Of a stretch of DNA of 64,000 nt, positions 27,892 through 38,707 are shown one piece after another. Each line of letters opens with the position of its first letter. Positions within the stretch are counted from its first letter, which is position 1. Source of the DNA: Candidatus Kurthia intestinigallinarum (lineage in GTDB: Bacteria; Bacillota; Bacilli; Bacillales_A; Planococcaceae). The notes under the pieces are model-generated. The model was not told the DNA's origin. It made no database searches and worked only from the letters and a program-made list of their open reading frames with translations. The translations under genes and the position numbers were made by a program. The stretch spans positions 62,001 through 126,000 of the forward strand of contig NZ_JTFC01000033.1 of assembly GCF_003991225.1 (NCBI RefSeq), given 5' to 3'.

Positions 27892-28649
27892 TGCTAACAA
27901 AACGGATTATTCCATGCCTTGATGTGAAGGAAGGACGCGTTGTAAAGGGCGTTCAATTCGTATCATTACGTGATGCAGGAGACCCTGTGGAGCTTGCGAA
28001 ATTTTATAATGAGCAAGGTGCGGATGAGCTTGTATTTTTAGATATTTCTGCAACGCATGAAGGACGCGAAACAATGGTTGATGTTGTTCGCGAAACGGCG
28101 TCTGCGTTATCGATTCCATTCACTGTTGGTGGTGGTATTCGTACGTTAGCAGATATGACGCGTATGCTGCGTGCGGGTGCTGATAAAGTATCGGTAAATT
28201 CGGCGGCACTACAAAATCCGCAATTAATTAAAGAAGGCTCGGATTATTTCGGCGCACAATGTATCGTCGTTGCTATCGATGCGAAATGGAGTGAGGAAGA
28301 CGGCACATGGATGATTTATACCCATGGAGGTCGTAATAAATTCCCGAAAGAGGCCGTTGCGTGGGCGAAGGAAGCCGTCGCATTAGGTGCAGGGGAATTA
28401 CTTGTGACAAGTATGGATAAAGACGGTGAAAAGACGGGCTTTGATAATGCATTACTAAAAGAAATTCGCGCAGCAGTGAATGTGCCAGTTATCGCAAGTG
28501 GCGGTGCAGGGAATGCGGAGCACTTTTATGAAACTTTAACGGAAGCAGATGCGGATGCGGCACTTGCAGCATCGATTTTCCACTACAAGGAAACATCGGT
28601 TGCTGAAGTGAAAAATTATTTGCGTAGTAAAGGGGTCGTTGTACGATGA
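27891..28649 (+). CDS. hisF: Imidazole glycerol phosphate synthase cyclase subunit HisF
   Basis: 252 residues, the TIM-barrel partner of HisH. It cyclises PRFAR with ammonia to give IGP and AICAR. The first catalytic Asp lies in [13 protein letters not shown], and the second in V-V-A-I-D-A-K. The phosphate loops are G-G-G-I-R-T and S-G-G-A-G-N. It overlaps hisA at the start and hisI at the end (ATGA), with no space for separate promoters. Confidence 0.97.
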   Translation: MLTKRIIPCLDVKEGRVVKGVQFVSLRDAGDPVELAKFYNEQGADELVFLDISATHEGRETMVDVVRETASALSIPFTVGGGIRTLADMTRMLRAGADKVSVNSAALQNPQLIKEGSDYFGAQCIVVAIDAKWSEEDGTWMIYTHGGRNKFPKEAVAWAKEAVALGAGELLVTSMDKDGEKTGFDNALLKEIRAAVNVPVIASGGAGNAEHFYETLTEADADAALAASIFHYKETSVAEVKNYLRSKGVVVR

Positions 28650-29263
28650 GCTTAAAATTTGATGATAAAGGGTTAATTACAGCTGTTGTGCAACACGCGC
28701 AAACAAAGGAAGTATTAACTGTTGCTTATATGAATGAAGAATCGTATAACAAGACGCTTGAAACGGGGGAAACGTGGTTTTACTCACGTTCACGCCAGGA
28801 ATTATGGCATAAGGGTGCAACGAGTGGTAATACGCAAAAGGTCGTTGCAATGCGTTCGGATTGTGATGAGGATGCACTTGTTGTTGAAGTTTTACCAGCA
28901 GGACCTGCATGTCATACGGGCGCAGAGTCATGCTTTTATAATGTCATTCAAGAGAAGCCTGCTGAGACGGGCTCACTCGACATTTTAGAAACACTAAAAC
29001 GTGTCATTGATACACGCGCAGCTGAAATGCCAGAGGGGGCATACACGACGTATCTTTTCAATGAAGGTGTCGATAAAATTTGTAAGAAGGTCGGCGAAGA
29101 AGCGACAGAATCGGTTATTGCCGCAAAAAATCGTGATGCAGAAGAATTAAAATGGGAAGTGGCAGATTTGATTTATCACTTGCTTGTTTTACTTAAAGAG
29201 CAAAAAGTTGATTTATATGATGTCTTAGGTGTCCTAGAAAAACGTCATGATTCACATGAATAA
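28646..29263 (+). CDS. hisI: Bifunctional phosphoribosyl-AMP cyclohydrolase/phosphoribosyl-ATP pyrophosphatase HisIE
   Basis: 205 residues with two domains. Residues 1-105 are the HisI cyclohydrolase with [15 protein letters not shown] and the Zn/Mg residues in R-S-D-C-D-E-D and C-H-T-G. Residues 115-205 are the HisE MazG-like pyrophosphatase with [10 protein letters not shown] and E-V-A-D-L-I-Y-H. The fusion is common in Bacillota. It ends the his operon just before a terminator. No hisC or histidinol-phosphatase gene is in this cluster, so those steps must be encoded elsewhere. Confidence 0.96.
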   Translation: MSLKFDDKGLITAVVQHAQTKEVLTVAYMNEESYNKTLETGETWFYSRSRQELWHKGATSGNTQKVVAMRSDCDEDALVVEVLPAGPACHTGAESCFYNVIQEKPAETGSLDILETLKRVIDTRAAEMPEGAYTTYLFNEGVDKICKKVGEEATESVIAAKNRDAEELKWEVADLIYHLLVLLKEQKVDLYDVLGVLEKRHDSHE

Positions 29264-29270
29264 TGAAATG

Positions 29271-29304
29271 AAGAAGTTTGGCATAAGCTAAGCTTCTTTT
29301 TTTC
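29271..29304 (+). terminator. Terminator of the his operon
   Basis: AAGAAG at 29271-29276 pairs with CTTCTT at 29293-29298 around a longer loop, followed by a T-run. Confidence 0.7.
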
Positions 29305-29403
29305 TGGTGCAAACATTGCTATAATCGTAGGTATGCTATAATTAAAAGAATTAAAATACAGGGACGCGACGACGTTCCTTCATGCTTTTCGGAGGAAAAT
29401 TTC

Positions 29404-30933
29404 TTGGAGAAAAATCATACAACGATGGAAACTAGTGCGAATAATGTTGTTTCGTTCATCCCAACAGGTGATTTTTATTATCATAAGGCGATGAAAGCAC
29501 TGGAACAGAACCATTTTGACCAAGCAAAAAAATATTTAAAACGCGCATTAGAGTTAAGTCCTGATGATGCAAAAATTCTTGTTCAGATGGCTTATTTAAA
29601 AATGGAAGAAGAATCGTTTTTAGAGGCACTTGAACTGTTACGACATGCGAATAATGTGGAGCCAAATGACCCGGAGACGGTGCTTTTTTTAGCAGAGGTT
29701 TCGGCGAATATGGGGCTTGCAGAAGATGCAATTAATTTTGCAACGCATTATTTAGAAATTGAACCGGCTGGTGAATACCGCGAAGAGGCAGAAGAGATTA
29801 TTGAGATTGTGACGGAGCTTTTAAAAGAAGAACCACTTGAGGATCGTCAGGGTTCTGCTGAGAAGAATTATGAGCAAGAGCGCGCACGCCATTTAATGGA
29901 GAAGGGCGACTTTGAACCAGCAATTGAAATCTTGGAAAACTTAATTGCGGAATATCCAGATTTTTGGTCAGCCTATAATAATTTAGCGCTTGCGTATTTT
30001 TATAAGGGCGAGCATGAGCAGGCACGTGCACTGCTACATGAGGTGCTCATTGGCAATTACGGCAATATTCATGCACTTTGCAACTTAACGGTGATGTCTT
30101 ATTATGAACAAAATGATGCCGATGAATTACATCTCTTAACAGAAACCTTGTTAAAGCTACAACCTTATTTTGTCGAGCATCGCTACAAATTAGGTGCGAC
30201 ACTGGCGTTGATTGGCCAATATGAGCAAGCATATAAGTGGCTTCGTAGCTTGAAAAAGCTTGGCTATGTTGGGGATACGGGTTATTACTTCTGGCTGTCT
30301 CATGCAGCCTATTTTTCAGGATGCGAAGAGGAATCTCATAAAGTATGGGATGAATTGATGCTAATTGACCCGTCAAAAGAAGGCTTAGAACCATGGGCAA
30401 ATGTCGTGGAAGTGCCGGACAGTGACGATATTTTAAGCGACCGCGATTATTTGGTTGGGCGCTTAGAGCATGAAATTTTACAGGAGCGTTTACTTGGCTT
30501 ATTCTTACTCGGTAAATCACCATTTAAGCAAGAGCTACTAGCGCATCCAACATTGATTAATATCGATAATTATTCGACCATTGAAAAGCTTTTATTAGCG
30601 TACGCTATGAACCACGATTTTTCAGAGGATGTGGCGTTAGCAAACTTTTATCGTGCTGTAGAAGTACTTGAAAAATTATATGCGCAACATGAGCCGCTAA
30701 CAATGGATACAACATTTTTACTACAGCTATGGCTTGTGCTTTTTGAAAAAGGATTGCACGAAGAATATGCGTTTAAAAATCCGCTGGCATTAGCTGCTGC
30801 GACAGAATACATGTTTTATGCTGTACGTGAAAAAGTTACGAAAAAAGAAATTGCCGAATGGTACGGTACCACAACGAAAACACTTACCAAATATGTAGAT
30901 GAACTTATGCAATTCCTGCCGATTTTTGACTAG
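29404..30933 (+). CDS. TPR-repeat protein (YvcD-like)
   Basis: 509 residues with tetratricopeptide repeats: residues 18-135 hold at least three (for example Y-H-K-A-M-K-A-L-E-Q-N-H-F-D-Q-A), a further set lies at about 155-215, and more degenerate helices follow. The last 35 residues (K-K-E-I-A-E-W-Y-G-T-T-T-K-T-L-T-K-Y) look like a helix-turn-helix. Translation starts at TTG 29404, eight bases after GGAGG. It occupies the same place between his and trxB as yvcD in B. subtilis. No enzymatic motif is visible; it is probably a protein-interaction scaffold. Confidence 0.82.
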   Translation: MEKNHTTMETSANNVVSFIPTGDFYYHKAMKALEQNHFDQAKKYLKRALELSPDDAKILVQMAYLKMEEESFLEALELLRHANNVEPNDPETVLFLAEVSANMGLAEDAINFATHYLEIEPAGEYREEAEEIIEIVTELLKEEPLEDRQGSAEKNYEQERARHLMEKGDFEPAIEILENLIAEYPDFWSAYNNLALAYFYKGEHEQARALLHEVLIGNYGNIHALCNLTVMSYYEQNDADELHLLTETLLKLQPYFVEHRYKLGATLALIGQYEQAYKWLRSLKKLGYVGDTGYYFWLSHAAYFSGCEEESHKVWDELMLIDPSKEGLEPWANVVEVPDSDDILSDRDYLVGRLEHEILQERLLGLFLLGKSPFKQELLAHPTLINIDNYSTIEKLLLAYAMNHDFSEDVALANFYRAVEVLEKLYAQHEPLTMDTTFLLQLWLVLFEKGLHEEYAFKNPLALAAATEYMFYAVREKVTKKEIAEWYGTTTKTLTKYVDELMQFLPIFD

Positions 30934-30995
30934 GCAGATTTGTTGTGAAAAAAGAAAAGATACTATACTATCTAGGGTATAGAGGAACTATTTAG

Positions 30996-31958
<963 letters not shown>

Positions 31959-31997
31959 GCTTTGCAATCGAATTGAAATAGTTGAAATAAAATTCAA

Positions 31998-32027
31998 ATA
32001 TGTGCGTAACAGCTCTGTTACACATAT
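31998..32027 (+). repeat. Imperfect inverted repeat downstream of trxB
   Basis: ATATGTG-C-GTAACAG is followed by CTGTTAC-CACATAT with an almost zero loop. There is no T-run after it, so it is not a standard terminator. It could be an operator or an RNA hairpin; no function is shown. Confidence 0.5.
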
Positions 32028-32078
32028 GAGTTATAGTAGTACATGTAATAACCCCTTTGAGTTTTAGAATATTGGTAA

Positions 32079-32116
32079 GCCCCTTCTCGACCGCACGCGA
32101 GAAGGGGTCTTTTTTT
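32079..32116 (+). terminator. Terminator downstream of trxB
   Basis: CCCCTTCTCG at 32080-32089 pairs with CGAGAAGGGG at 32097-32106, followed by a long T-run. Confidence 0.85.
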
Positions 32117-32233
32117 GTATTCAGGGCCTTTTTCGCGACATTTTATGCCACTAGCGCAATCCGAAAGATATACGTTTTTAGCTATCCATTGTATAATGAA
32201 GGATAGAACAATAGAGAAATGAGGTGTCGTGTT

Positions 32234-32710
32234 GTGCAACGAATTGCGAACTTATTAGTAAAGAAGGATGGAAAAGTTCTTCTATTAAAAAAACCACGAC
32301 GCGGCTGGTATGTAGCACCAGGAGGCAAAATGGAAGATGGCGAATCAATTTTTGAGGCAGCCACACGTGAATATTTTGAAGAAACTGGTACGAAGGCCAT
32401 TGATGCACATTTAAAAGGTGTTTTTACAATGGTTATCAAGCGCGGTGATGAGGTCATTAATGAGTGGATGCTTTATACATTTTTAGCAAATGACCTTGAA
32501 GGTACACCATACGGGGAAACACGTGAAGGCGTTTTAGAATGGCGCGACGTGAAGGACTTAGAAACATTGCCAATGAATGAAGGCGACCGAATTGATTTAT
32601 TATTTGCTGTAAATGAGCCTGGTGTTCAATACGGTACATTCACATATACGGAAGAATATGAATTACTAAATAGCACAGTTCAGACGTCTGTCGAAAGGAA
32701 TGGAAATTAA
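32234..32710 (+). CDS. Nudix hydrolase (YvcI-like)
   Basis: 158 residues. The Nudix box is present: G-G-K-M-E-D-G-E-S followed by R-E-Y-F-E-E-T-G-T, with the metal-binding REXXEE core. The enzyme should hydrolyse a nucleoside diphosphate linked to another group; substrate unknown. The frame opens at ATG 32219, but GTG 32234 follows a GAGGTG site and gives an N-terminus (V-Q-R-I-A-N) aligned with that of B. subtilis YvcI (M-Q-R-V). It is the first gene of the yvcI-rapZ-yvcK-whiA-crh order conserved in Bacillales. Confidence 0.9.
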   Translation: MQRIANLLVKKDGKVLLLKKPRRGWYVAPGGKMEDGESIFEAATREYFEETGTKAIDAHLKGVFTMVIKRGDEVINEWMLYTFLANDLEGTPYGETREGVLEWRDVKDLETLPMNEGDRIDLLFAVNEPGVQYGTFTYTEEYELLNSTVQTSVERNGN

Positions 32711-32711
32711 C

Positions 32712-33590
32712 ATGCCAAACCCACAATCGAACGAGTTAATTATTATTACAGGAATGTCAGGGGCGGGAAAATCGGTAGCAGTACGCAGCTTTGAGGACTT
32801 AGGTTTTTATTGCATCGACAACTTACCACCGACATTACTCCCTACTTTTGTCAATCTCATGAAAGAATCAACAAAAGGCATTACTCGAATGGTTGCGGTC
32901 ATGGATTTACGTGGAGGCGATTTCTTCTCATCATTAATTGATGCGATTGATCAAATTGCGGATGAGGATATTGTGGAAACGAAAATTTTATTCTTAGATG
33001 CAGATGATGAGGTACTCGTACGTCGTTATAAAGAAACGCGTCGTTCACATCCATTGGCATCAACAGGACGTCCATTAGATGGCATTCGTCATGAGCGTGA
33101 ATTATTAACAGAAGTAAAAGAACGCTCGCAGTACATCTACAATACATCAAGCATGAAACCAAAAGAATTGCGTGAGCGCATTATTACGGAGTTTTCAGCG
33201 CAAATGTCGAAAAGCTTTAATGTAAATGTGATGTCATTTGGCTTTAAGCATGGGATGCCAATTGATGCGGATCTCGTATTTGATGTGCGCTTTTTACCGA
33301 ACCCCTATTATATTGAAAAACTGCGTCCAATGACGGGGCTAGATGAGGAAGTATCCTCTTATGTATTGAAAATGGACGATACGCAAACGCTTATTAACAA
33401 GTTAACGGATCTATTTGAATTTATGCTACCGCGTTATCAAGAAGAAGGAAAAAGCCAACTAGTAATTGCGTTTGGTTGCACGGGTGGTCAACATCGTTCT
33501 GTGACATTAGCGGAATATTTTGGGCACCTTCTTGAAAAAGAGTTACCAACGGTTATTACTCACCGAGATGTCGAGAAAAGAAAGGGCTAA
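32712..33590 (+). CDS. rapZ: RNase adapter/nucleotide-binding protein RapZ (YvcJ)
   Basis: 292 residues. An N-terminal P-loop kinase-like domain ([10 protein letters not shown]) is followed by a C-terminal domain with [11 protein letters not shown]. In B. subtilis YvcJ binds and hydrolyses ATP/GTP and affects competence; in E. coli RapZ is an RNA-binding adapter controlling glmS. A start at ATG 32700 would overlap the AAAGGA ribosome site, so ATG 32712 is used. Its stop overlaps the first possible yvcK start. Confidence 0.94.
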   Translation: MPNPQSNELIIITGMSGAGKSVAVRSFEDLGFYCIDNLPPTLLPTFVNLMKESTKGITRMVAVMDLRGGDFFSSLIDAIDQIADEDIVETKILFLDADDEVLVRRYKETRRSHPLASTGRPLDGIRHERELLTEVKERSQYIYNTSSMKPKELRERIITEFSAQMSKSFNVNVMSFGFKHGMPIDADLVFDVRFLPNPYYIEKLRPMTGLDEEVSSYVLKMDDTQTLINKLTDLFEFMLPRYQEEGKSQLVIAFGCTGGQHRSVTLAEYFGHLLEKELPTVITHRDVEKRKG

Positions 33591-33595
33591 TGCTT

Positions 33596-34561
33596 ATGGG
33601 AACTAACAAGCGAGCTGTCATTATCGGTGGCGGTACGGGCTTATCTACGTTAATTCGTGGATTAAAGCAGTATCCTCTTGATTTGACAGCGATTGTGACA
33701 GTAGCAGATGACGGCGGTAGCTCTGGTCGTCTGCGCGATGACTATGACATTCCACCACCAGGCGATGTGCGTAATGTCATTGCTGCAATGTCAGAGGTAG
33801 AACCACTTGTCGAAGAAATGTTTCAATATCGTTTTAAAGGAAAAGAAGCGCTAAAAGGCCACTCACTTGGTAATTTGATGCTGACGGCATTAACTGAGAT
33901 TACCGGTGATTTTTCGCATGCCATTCGTGAATTAAGCCGTGTGTTAAACGTCCATGGTCGTGTCATTCCAGTAGTAAATGAAAGCATGACGCTATTAGCG
34001 GAGTTTACAGATGGCTCAATTATCGAAGGTGAATCGATTATTCCAAAACAACATAAAAAGATTAAACAAGTCTTTTTGAAGCAAGAAAACCTGCGCCCTC
34101 TACCAGATGCCATTGAAGCAATTGAAGAGGCGGATTTAATTATTGTGGGACCAGGTAGCTTATATACAAGTATTATTCCAAACTTCCTTGTGAAGGAAAT
34201 CCGTGATGCTGTCATTGCAGCGAGTGGACGTAAAGTATATATTTGTAACCTGATGACGCAAGACGGAGAAACATCGTATTACACAGCTGCAGATCATGTG
34301 CAAGCGATTTATGATCATGTAGGGACAGCCTTTATTGAAACCATTTTATTAAATAATCATTCGGAAGTACCGGATGATATAGAAGAAAATTACAAAGAAG
34401 AACGTGCGGAACCCGTTGTTTTCGATATAGAGCGCTTAGAAGGACTGGGACTTGAAGTGATTCAAGCAGACATTGCGACCGTGAAAAACGGGACAGTCCG
34501 TCATAAAGCGATACGCGTGGCCGAGTGGCTATATAACTATACGAATGAAAAACGAGTGTAA
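33596..34561 (+). CDS. yvcK: Gluconeogenesis/cell-envelope factor YvcK (GlmR)
   Basis: About 321 residues of the CofD/YvcK family. The N-terminal nucleotide-sugar-binding motif is I-I-G-G-G-T-G-L-S-T-L, followed by V-A-D-D-G-G-S-S-G-R-L-R and P-P-G-D-V-R-N. YvcK binds UDP-GlcNAc and is needed for growth on gluconeogenic carbon sources and for envelope precursor balance. Start codons at 33590 (overlapping the rapZ stop) and 33596 are possible; spacing from the purine run favours the second. The gene lies between rapZ and whiA as in other Bacillota. Confidence 0.94.
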   Translation: MGTNKRAVIIGGGTGLSTLIRGLKQYPLDLTAIVTVADDGGSSGRLRDDYDIPPPGDVRNVIAAMSEVEPLVEEMFQYRFKGKEALKGHSLGNLMLTALTEITGDFSHAIRELSRVLNVHGRVIPVVNESMTLLAEFTDGSIIEGESIIPKQHKKIKQVFLKQENLRPLPDAIEAIEEADLIIVGPGSLYTSIIPNFLVKEIRDAVIAASGRKVYICNLMTQDGETSYYTAADHVQAIYDHVGTAFIETILLNNHSEVPDDIEENYKEERAEPVVFDIERLEGLGLEVIQADIATVKNGTVRHKAIRVAEWLYNYTNEKRV

Positions 34562-34582
34562 AAATGAAAGGGGGAAATCGAT

Positions 34583-35533
34583 ATGTCATTTGCTTCAGAA
34601 ATGAAAAAAGAGTTGACGCAAATTGAAGCGGACGACGCAAGTTGCAAGGCCGAGCTATCTGCGCTAATCCAGATGAATGGCTCATTATCCTTTGCAAATC
34701 GTCAACTGAGTTTAGATGTGCAAACGGAAAATGCAGCGATTGCTCGTCGCATGTATACCATTTTAAAGCGTTTATATGATTATCCAATCGAGCTATTGGT
34801 GCGTAAAAAAATGCGCTTGAAAAAAAATAATGTGTACATTTGCCGCGTGCGTGAAGGTGCGAAAGAGTTGCTTGAAAGCCTTGAAATTTTATCGGGTAAT
34901 TTCCTCTTTAACCATGAAATATCACATGATTTAATCGATACATCAAATAAACGCCGCGCTTATTTACGAGGTGCATTTTTAGCAGGTGGCTCTGTCAATA
35001 ATCCAGAAACATCTGCCTATCATTTAGAAATTTATTCATTATACCGCGAGCACGGTGAGGCACTAGCCGATTTAATGAATGGCTTTGACTTAAATGCGAA
35101 AACGATTGAGCGTAAAAAAGGCTTTGTGACGTATTTAAAGGAAGCGGAAAAAATTTCCGATTTTCTAAGCCTAGTGGGCTCGCATTCTGCTATGATGAAA
35201 TTTGAAGATGTTCGTATTTTACGAGATATGCGTAATAGTGTAAATCGACTTGTAAACTGTGAAACAGCCAATTTAAATAAAACGATTGGTGCCTCACTAC
35301 GTCAGGTCGAAAATATTAAATTCATCGATAATATGATCGGGATTGAACAATTACCTGATAAGCTTCGTGAAATTGCGCGTTTACGTGTCGAGCATCAAGA
35401 GGTAACATTGAAAGAACTTGGGGAAATGGTGTCTACGGGCACTGTTAGTAAATCAGGGGTTAATCATCGCCTGCGTAAAATTGATTCGATTGCCGATTCA
35501 TTACGAGCAGGCCAAAAGCTAAATTTAAAATAG
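34583..35533 (+). CDS. whiA: DNA-binding protein WhiA
   Basis: 316 residues. The N-terminal two-thirds resemble a degenerate LAGLIDADG homing-endonuclease fold ([17 protein letters not shown]). The C-terminal helix-turn-helix contains [18 protein letters not shown]. WhiA has no nuclease activity; in B. subtilis it affects cell division and chromosome segregation, and in actinomycetes it is a sporulation regulator. It is preceded by a GGGGGA site 21 bases after yvcK and followed closely by crh. Confidence 0.95.
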   Translation: MSFASEMKKELTQIEADDASCKAELSALIQMNGSLSFANRQLSLDVQTENAAIARRMYTILKRLYDYPIELLVRKKMRLKKNNVYICRVREGAKELLESLEILSGNFLFNHEISHDLIDTSNKRRAYLRGAFLAGGSVNNPETSAYHLEIYSLYREHGEALADLMNGFDLNAKTIERKKGFVTYLKEAEKISDFLSLVGSHSAMMKFEDVRILRDMRNSVNRLVNCETANLNKTIGASLRQVENIKFIDNMIGIEQLPDKLREIARLRVEHQEVTLKELGEMVSTGTVSKSGVNHRLRKIDSIADSLRAGQKLNLK

Positions 35534-35556
35534 TCATAGGGGAGTGGAAGAAAGAA

Positions 35557-35811
35557 ATGATCCAACAACAACTAACGGTTGAGCTAGAAGCAGGGTTACA
35601 GGCACGCCAAGCGGCAAGCTTTGTACAAGAGGCCAATAGCTTTATGAGTGATATTTTTATTGAAAAAGAAACCAAGCATATTAACGCTAAAAGCATCATG
35701 GGAGTGATGAGTTTAGCCATTTCATCAGGTGAAAGCATTACGCTCACAACTGATGGTGAAGATGAACAACAGGCAATTGAGAAATTGAGTAAATTTTTAA
35801 CGAGTAAATAA
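35557..35811 (+). CDS. crh: Catabolite repression HPr-like protein Crh
   Basis: 84 residues with the HPr fold. The position equivalent to the PTS phosphorylation site His15 is Gln (E-A-G-L-Q-A-R-Q-A-A), while the Ser46 region (K-S-I-M-G-V-M-S-L) is kept. That combination defines Crh rather than HPr: it cannot carry PTS phosphate but is phosphorylated by HprK, and then serves as co-repressor with CcpA. It ends the rapZ-yvcK-whiA-crh unit, before a terminator. HprK itself is encoded at 19.7 kb. Confidence 0.95.
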   Translation: MIQQQLTVELEAGLQARQAASFVQEANSFMSDIFIEKETKHINAKSIMGVMSLAISSGESITLTTDGEDEQQAIEKLSKFLTSK

Positions 35812-35825
35812 ATAGATTAAAGTAG

Positions 35826-35857
35826 CGAAAACCGTACAATTTGTGCGGTTTTTTTAT
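35826..35857 (+). terminator. Terminator after crh
   Basis: AAACCGTAC pairs with GTGCGGTTT (one G-U pair) around a 5-base loop, followed by a T-run. Confidence 0.8.
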
Positions 35858-36011
35858 TTTTTAAAAAAAGCTTCTTTTTGCCTATAAAAAATTCACAAAA
35901 TAAACCTTCTTAAAATTTACATAATAAATTTCAATAATAAGGATGTATAGCGAATGGTTTAAATGATAAAAAAACATATTTGAAATTAGAAAAAAAGCAT
36001 TTTTATATTAA

Positions 36012-37107
36012 GAAATACGGGATATTTTTACAGCAGTTAAAGGTACGACAGATGCGAATGGTCAAGTAACGTTTAAAGAAGCTGATAAAGATGTCATCAA
36101 AGTTGGTACGAATTTAACCGTTTCGAAAAACGGCTATGAAACAGCGACAACGATCGTTGGCAAAACAGCTGCAAAAGATTGTAGCACGATTATCACAATG
36201 CAAAAAACAGCATGTACGGATTTCACATTTACGGTGACGGATAAAGATGGCCAACCATTAAAAGATGTTGCAGTTAAAGTATATGGTGAAGATACTAAAA
36301 TGACAGATGAAAACGGTACGGTAACATTTGAAGATGTAAGTATTACAGCAGATACAAAAATTGTTGTTACAAAAGATGGCTATACAACAATCGCCCAAGT
36401 TGTAGGCGAAACAGAAGAATGTGAATTAGCGGTTTCAATGGAAGAAGCACCAAAAGTTTGCCCTACATTTGAAGTAGACGTTGCAAAATCTTCATATCTT
36501 GAAGGTGCGACAGTCATTGTTAAAGATGGCTCGGAAACACCATTAAAAGGTATTGTAGGGGGAAAAGGTATTGTTGAATTTGAAAACAATGCGGTCCCAA
36601 CATTAGAACCAGAAACAATTGTTGAAATTTCACAAGAAGGTTATGAGAAACAAACAAGAATGTGACGTAACAATCACATTATTAGCGGATGATGCAACAG
36701 AAGAACCAACCGATCCAGAAGATCCAGATGCAGACCCTGAAGACCCGGATAATGGGGATGATGGTGTAGATGAGAATCCAAATGATGGCAACACGCCAGA
36801 TGAAGGCCCGGATAGCGATGATAGCGACAATGACAATAACAATAACGGCAATCAAAATGGCGACACTGATTCTGATGATAATAACTCAGATAATCAAAAT
36901 GGTAACAACAATAATGGTAATAACACACCAGGAAACGGTAGCAATAACAATACAAATACGAATGGTTCAAATGGCAATAAAGCACCTTCAACAGGAAGTA
37001 GCCTACTACCTCAAACAGGGGAGCAGGTAGCGCTTTATAGCTTAGTAGGGATGCTGTTAATTGGCGCAGCGTTTATGTTATTTAAGCGTAATCGTCGTAA
37101 AGCATAA
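36012..37107 (+). pseudogene. Decayed LPXTG cell-wall-anchored surface protein
   Basis: The frame at 36012-36665 is open but has no start codon or signal peptide before 36198. It encodes three tandem Cys-bounded beta-sandwich repeats of about 75-80 residues (pattern D-x-N/G-G-x-V-T-F ... K-D/N-G-Y-x-T/E ... C) like carboxypeptidase-regulatory or Cna-B repeats. The third repeat is broken near 36650: deleting a single A after the codon for Thr in Y-E-K-Q-T rejoins it to E-C-D-V-T-I-T-L in the next frame. That frame continues through an Asp/Asn/Pro-rich spacer to a complete sorting signal, L-P-Q-T-G, a membrane helix and K-R-N-R-R-K-A. So both a missing 5' end and one frameshift are visible. No sortase gene is in the window. 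Confidence 0.85.
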
Positions 37108-37112
37108 AAAGA

Positions 37113-37150
37113 GAGGAATCACCGCTTTGGTGGTTCCTTCTTTTTTTTGT
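37113..37150 (+). terminator. Terminator after the LPXTG remnant
   Basis: AGGAATCACC pairs with GGTGGTTCCT around a short loop, followed by T8 or more. Confidence 0.8.
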
Positions 37151-37316
37151 TCTTTTTTACTATATCGAATTTCAAAAACGCTCTTTAGGTCGAAATTGTT
37201 CTTTTTCTAGATGCAATTTATGCGGTGGCGTAAGTTTTGAAAGTGTGAAGCGGGGGAATTAAATGATAGAATAAGTATAAATAAAACTTATACATTTGGA
37301 TGGAGGATTTTTCATC

Positions 37317-37649
37317 ATGGAATTAGATATTACGTACATTGCACATATCAAAACTGAAGGTCAAAAAGAACAAATCGTCGACTTAAAAATCCCTGAATTA
37401 ATCGAGTTCCACATCGGTCGTGAAAACAAAGCTGTAGAACTTTTAGAAGAATTAGGTCACACAAACGTTAAACGCCCAGAAATCACTGATGGCGAAGAAA
37501 TGAATAACTTAACAACAACTTCTACATTTGAAGGTAAAGAAGTAACAACAACTATTCACTACACTACAGCATTACGCGCTGGTAACGTTGGTAGTAAATC
37601 AGGCGACTTCTATTATGAATTAAAACAATTACACAACGTTGTAGAATAA
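37317..37649 (+). CDS. Hypothetical protein, about 110 residues
   Basis: A compact, soluble, mixed alpha/beta protein with no signal peptide, membrane helix or Cys. It starts M-E-L-D-I-T-Y-I-A-H-I. The frame reaches ATG 37296, but GGAGG at 37302-37306 is ten bases before ATG 37317, which is preferred. Codon choice is close to that of highly expressed genes nearby (for example many GGT, AAC and TTA codons), which argues that it is a real gene. I do not recognise the family. It is a single-gene unit between the surface-protein remnant and a convergent gene, with a bidirectional terminator downstream. Confidence 0.7.
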   Translation: MELDITYIAHIKTEGQKEQIVDLKIPELIEFHIGRENKAVELLEELGHTNVKRPEITDGEEMNNLTTTSTFEGKEVTTTIHYTTALRAGNVGSKSGDFYYELKQLHNVVE

Positions 37650-37738
37650 TCACCGTTTTGTGGTAGTAAGAAAAAGTCTAAACGAACGTTTTTAGGTCAT
37701 TTCTTGTTGTTACAGAGAGTGCTGCCGAATGGCACACA

Positions 37739-37774
37739 AAAAGAGAGCTTCCGATTGGGAGCTCTCTTTTTTTA
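37739..37774. terminator. Bidirectional terminator between convergent genes
   Basis: AAGAGAGCT at 37741-37749 pairs with AGCTCTCTT at 37760-37768, flanked by an A-run and a T-run. It serves the unknown gene (+) and overlaps the end of the GDPD gene (-). Confidence 0.8.
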
Positions 37775-38581
37775 TGGTTTCAGTTTATCGGTTTCGACTA
37801 GTAGTGGCTTATAGCTTTTGGCGCGTTTATAGGCACTTTTTGTATTGACGCCATAAATATGAATACGCAGTCCGCTAGCACGAATTTTTTTCGCTGTCGC
37901 GGCATCAAGATTATTAATATGGGTTGTATAAATGGCATGTTTGTATTTTTTAAGCTTTTTAATATCACTTGCTACGCTTTTTTTAGGATTGCCGATAAAT
38001 GAAATTGTGGCATTTGGATAATTTTTATTGAATTTCGCACGTGCTTTACTATCTGAGATGACGAAAAATGTTTTATTGTACATATTAGCCTTTTTGACAA
38101 GGGTCACGATGCCTTTAGCGTATTTTTGATCACCGAAATCACCTTTCGAGCCATCAATATTGACGCCAACATTATATTTTTTGGCTGAAGCTAATACGTC
38201 CTTTAATGTTGGGATTTTTTCTGTTGTTAGCCTATTATTTTTATCTACAAGATGATATACACGAAGTTGTTTTAATTTTTGACTAGCGACAGAACCATAT
38301 CCAGTAGTTGTACGGTCGATTGTTTTATCGTGCATTAATACATATTGATTGTCTGCTGTTTTACGCACATCGATTTCAATAAAGGCATAGCCAAGTTCTT
38401 TTGCGCCTTGTACACCAGCTAATGAATTTTCAGGTGCGACCACTTGTGCACCACGGTGTGCACTGAGTTTTGTATTTTTCCATTTTAGCCAGGAAGCTGT
38501 ATTTGTATCAGCAGAAGCAACCATAGGTGATACTAAGCTCATGCTCAGACAAATAGCTAAAATTCTTTTGAAATAGGTCAA
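37772..38581 (-). CDS. Secreted glycerophosphodiester phosphodiesterase-family protein
   Basis: 269 residues with a Sec signal peptide (M-T-Y-F-K-R-I-L-A-I-C-L-S-M-S-L-V, cleavage probably after A-S-A). The mature part carries the GDPD motifs S-A-H-R-G-A, A-P-E-N-S, F-I-E-I-D-V-R and V-L-M-H-D, supplying the catalytic His pair and metal-binding acids. It should cleave glycerophosphodiesters, or parts of teichoic acids, outside the cell. The protein is rich in Lys, which fits binding to a negatively charged wall. The start is TTG 38581 after GGGAGGG. It lies on the same strand as and downstream of clpP, separated by a terminator. Confidence 0.88.
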   Translation of the reverse strand: MTYFKRILAICLSMSLVSPMVASADTNTASWLKWKNTKLSAHRGAQVVAPENSLAGVQGAKELGYAFIEIDVRKTADNQYVLMHDKTIDRTTTGYGSVASQKLKQLRVYHLVDKNNRLTTEKIPTLKDVLASAKKYNVGVNIDGSKGDFGDQKYAKGIVTLVKKANMYNKTFFVISDSKARAKFNKNYPNATISFIGNPKKSVASDIKKLKKYKHAIYTTHINNLDAATAKKIRASGLRIHIYGVNTKSAYKRAKSYKPLLVETDKLKP

Positions 38582-38651
38582 TTAAAATCCCTCCCTTAAG
38601 TATATAATTCTATCATACTGCATTTTTTTGGCAAATGAATACTAAAAAACA

Positions 38652-38695
38652 TAAAAAAACACTAAACAACCAATGAGAAATGGTTGTTTAGTGTT
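38652..38695 (-). terminator. Terminator of clpP
   Basis: A perfect 15-base inverted repeat (AACACTAAACAACCA / TGGTTGTTTAGTGTT, 38658-38672 and 38681-38695) lies just past the clpP stop. On the minus strand it is followed by a long T-run. Confidence 0.9.
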
Positions 38696-38707
38696 AGGGA
38701 TGAAAAA

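Noticed and set aside
36619-36665. Programmed frameshift joining the two halves of the LPXTG protein
   Set aside because: No slippery heptamer or downstream structure is visible, and the 5' end of the gene is missing anyway, so simple decay or a sequence error is more likely.
36674-36991. Minus-strand ORF rich in His, Tyr and Cys
   Set aside because: It is the antisense shadow of the Asp/Asn-rich stalk; composition, not coding, explains its length.
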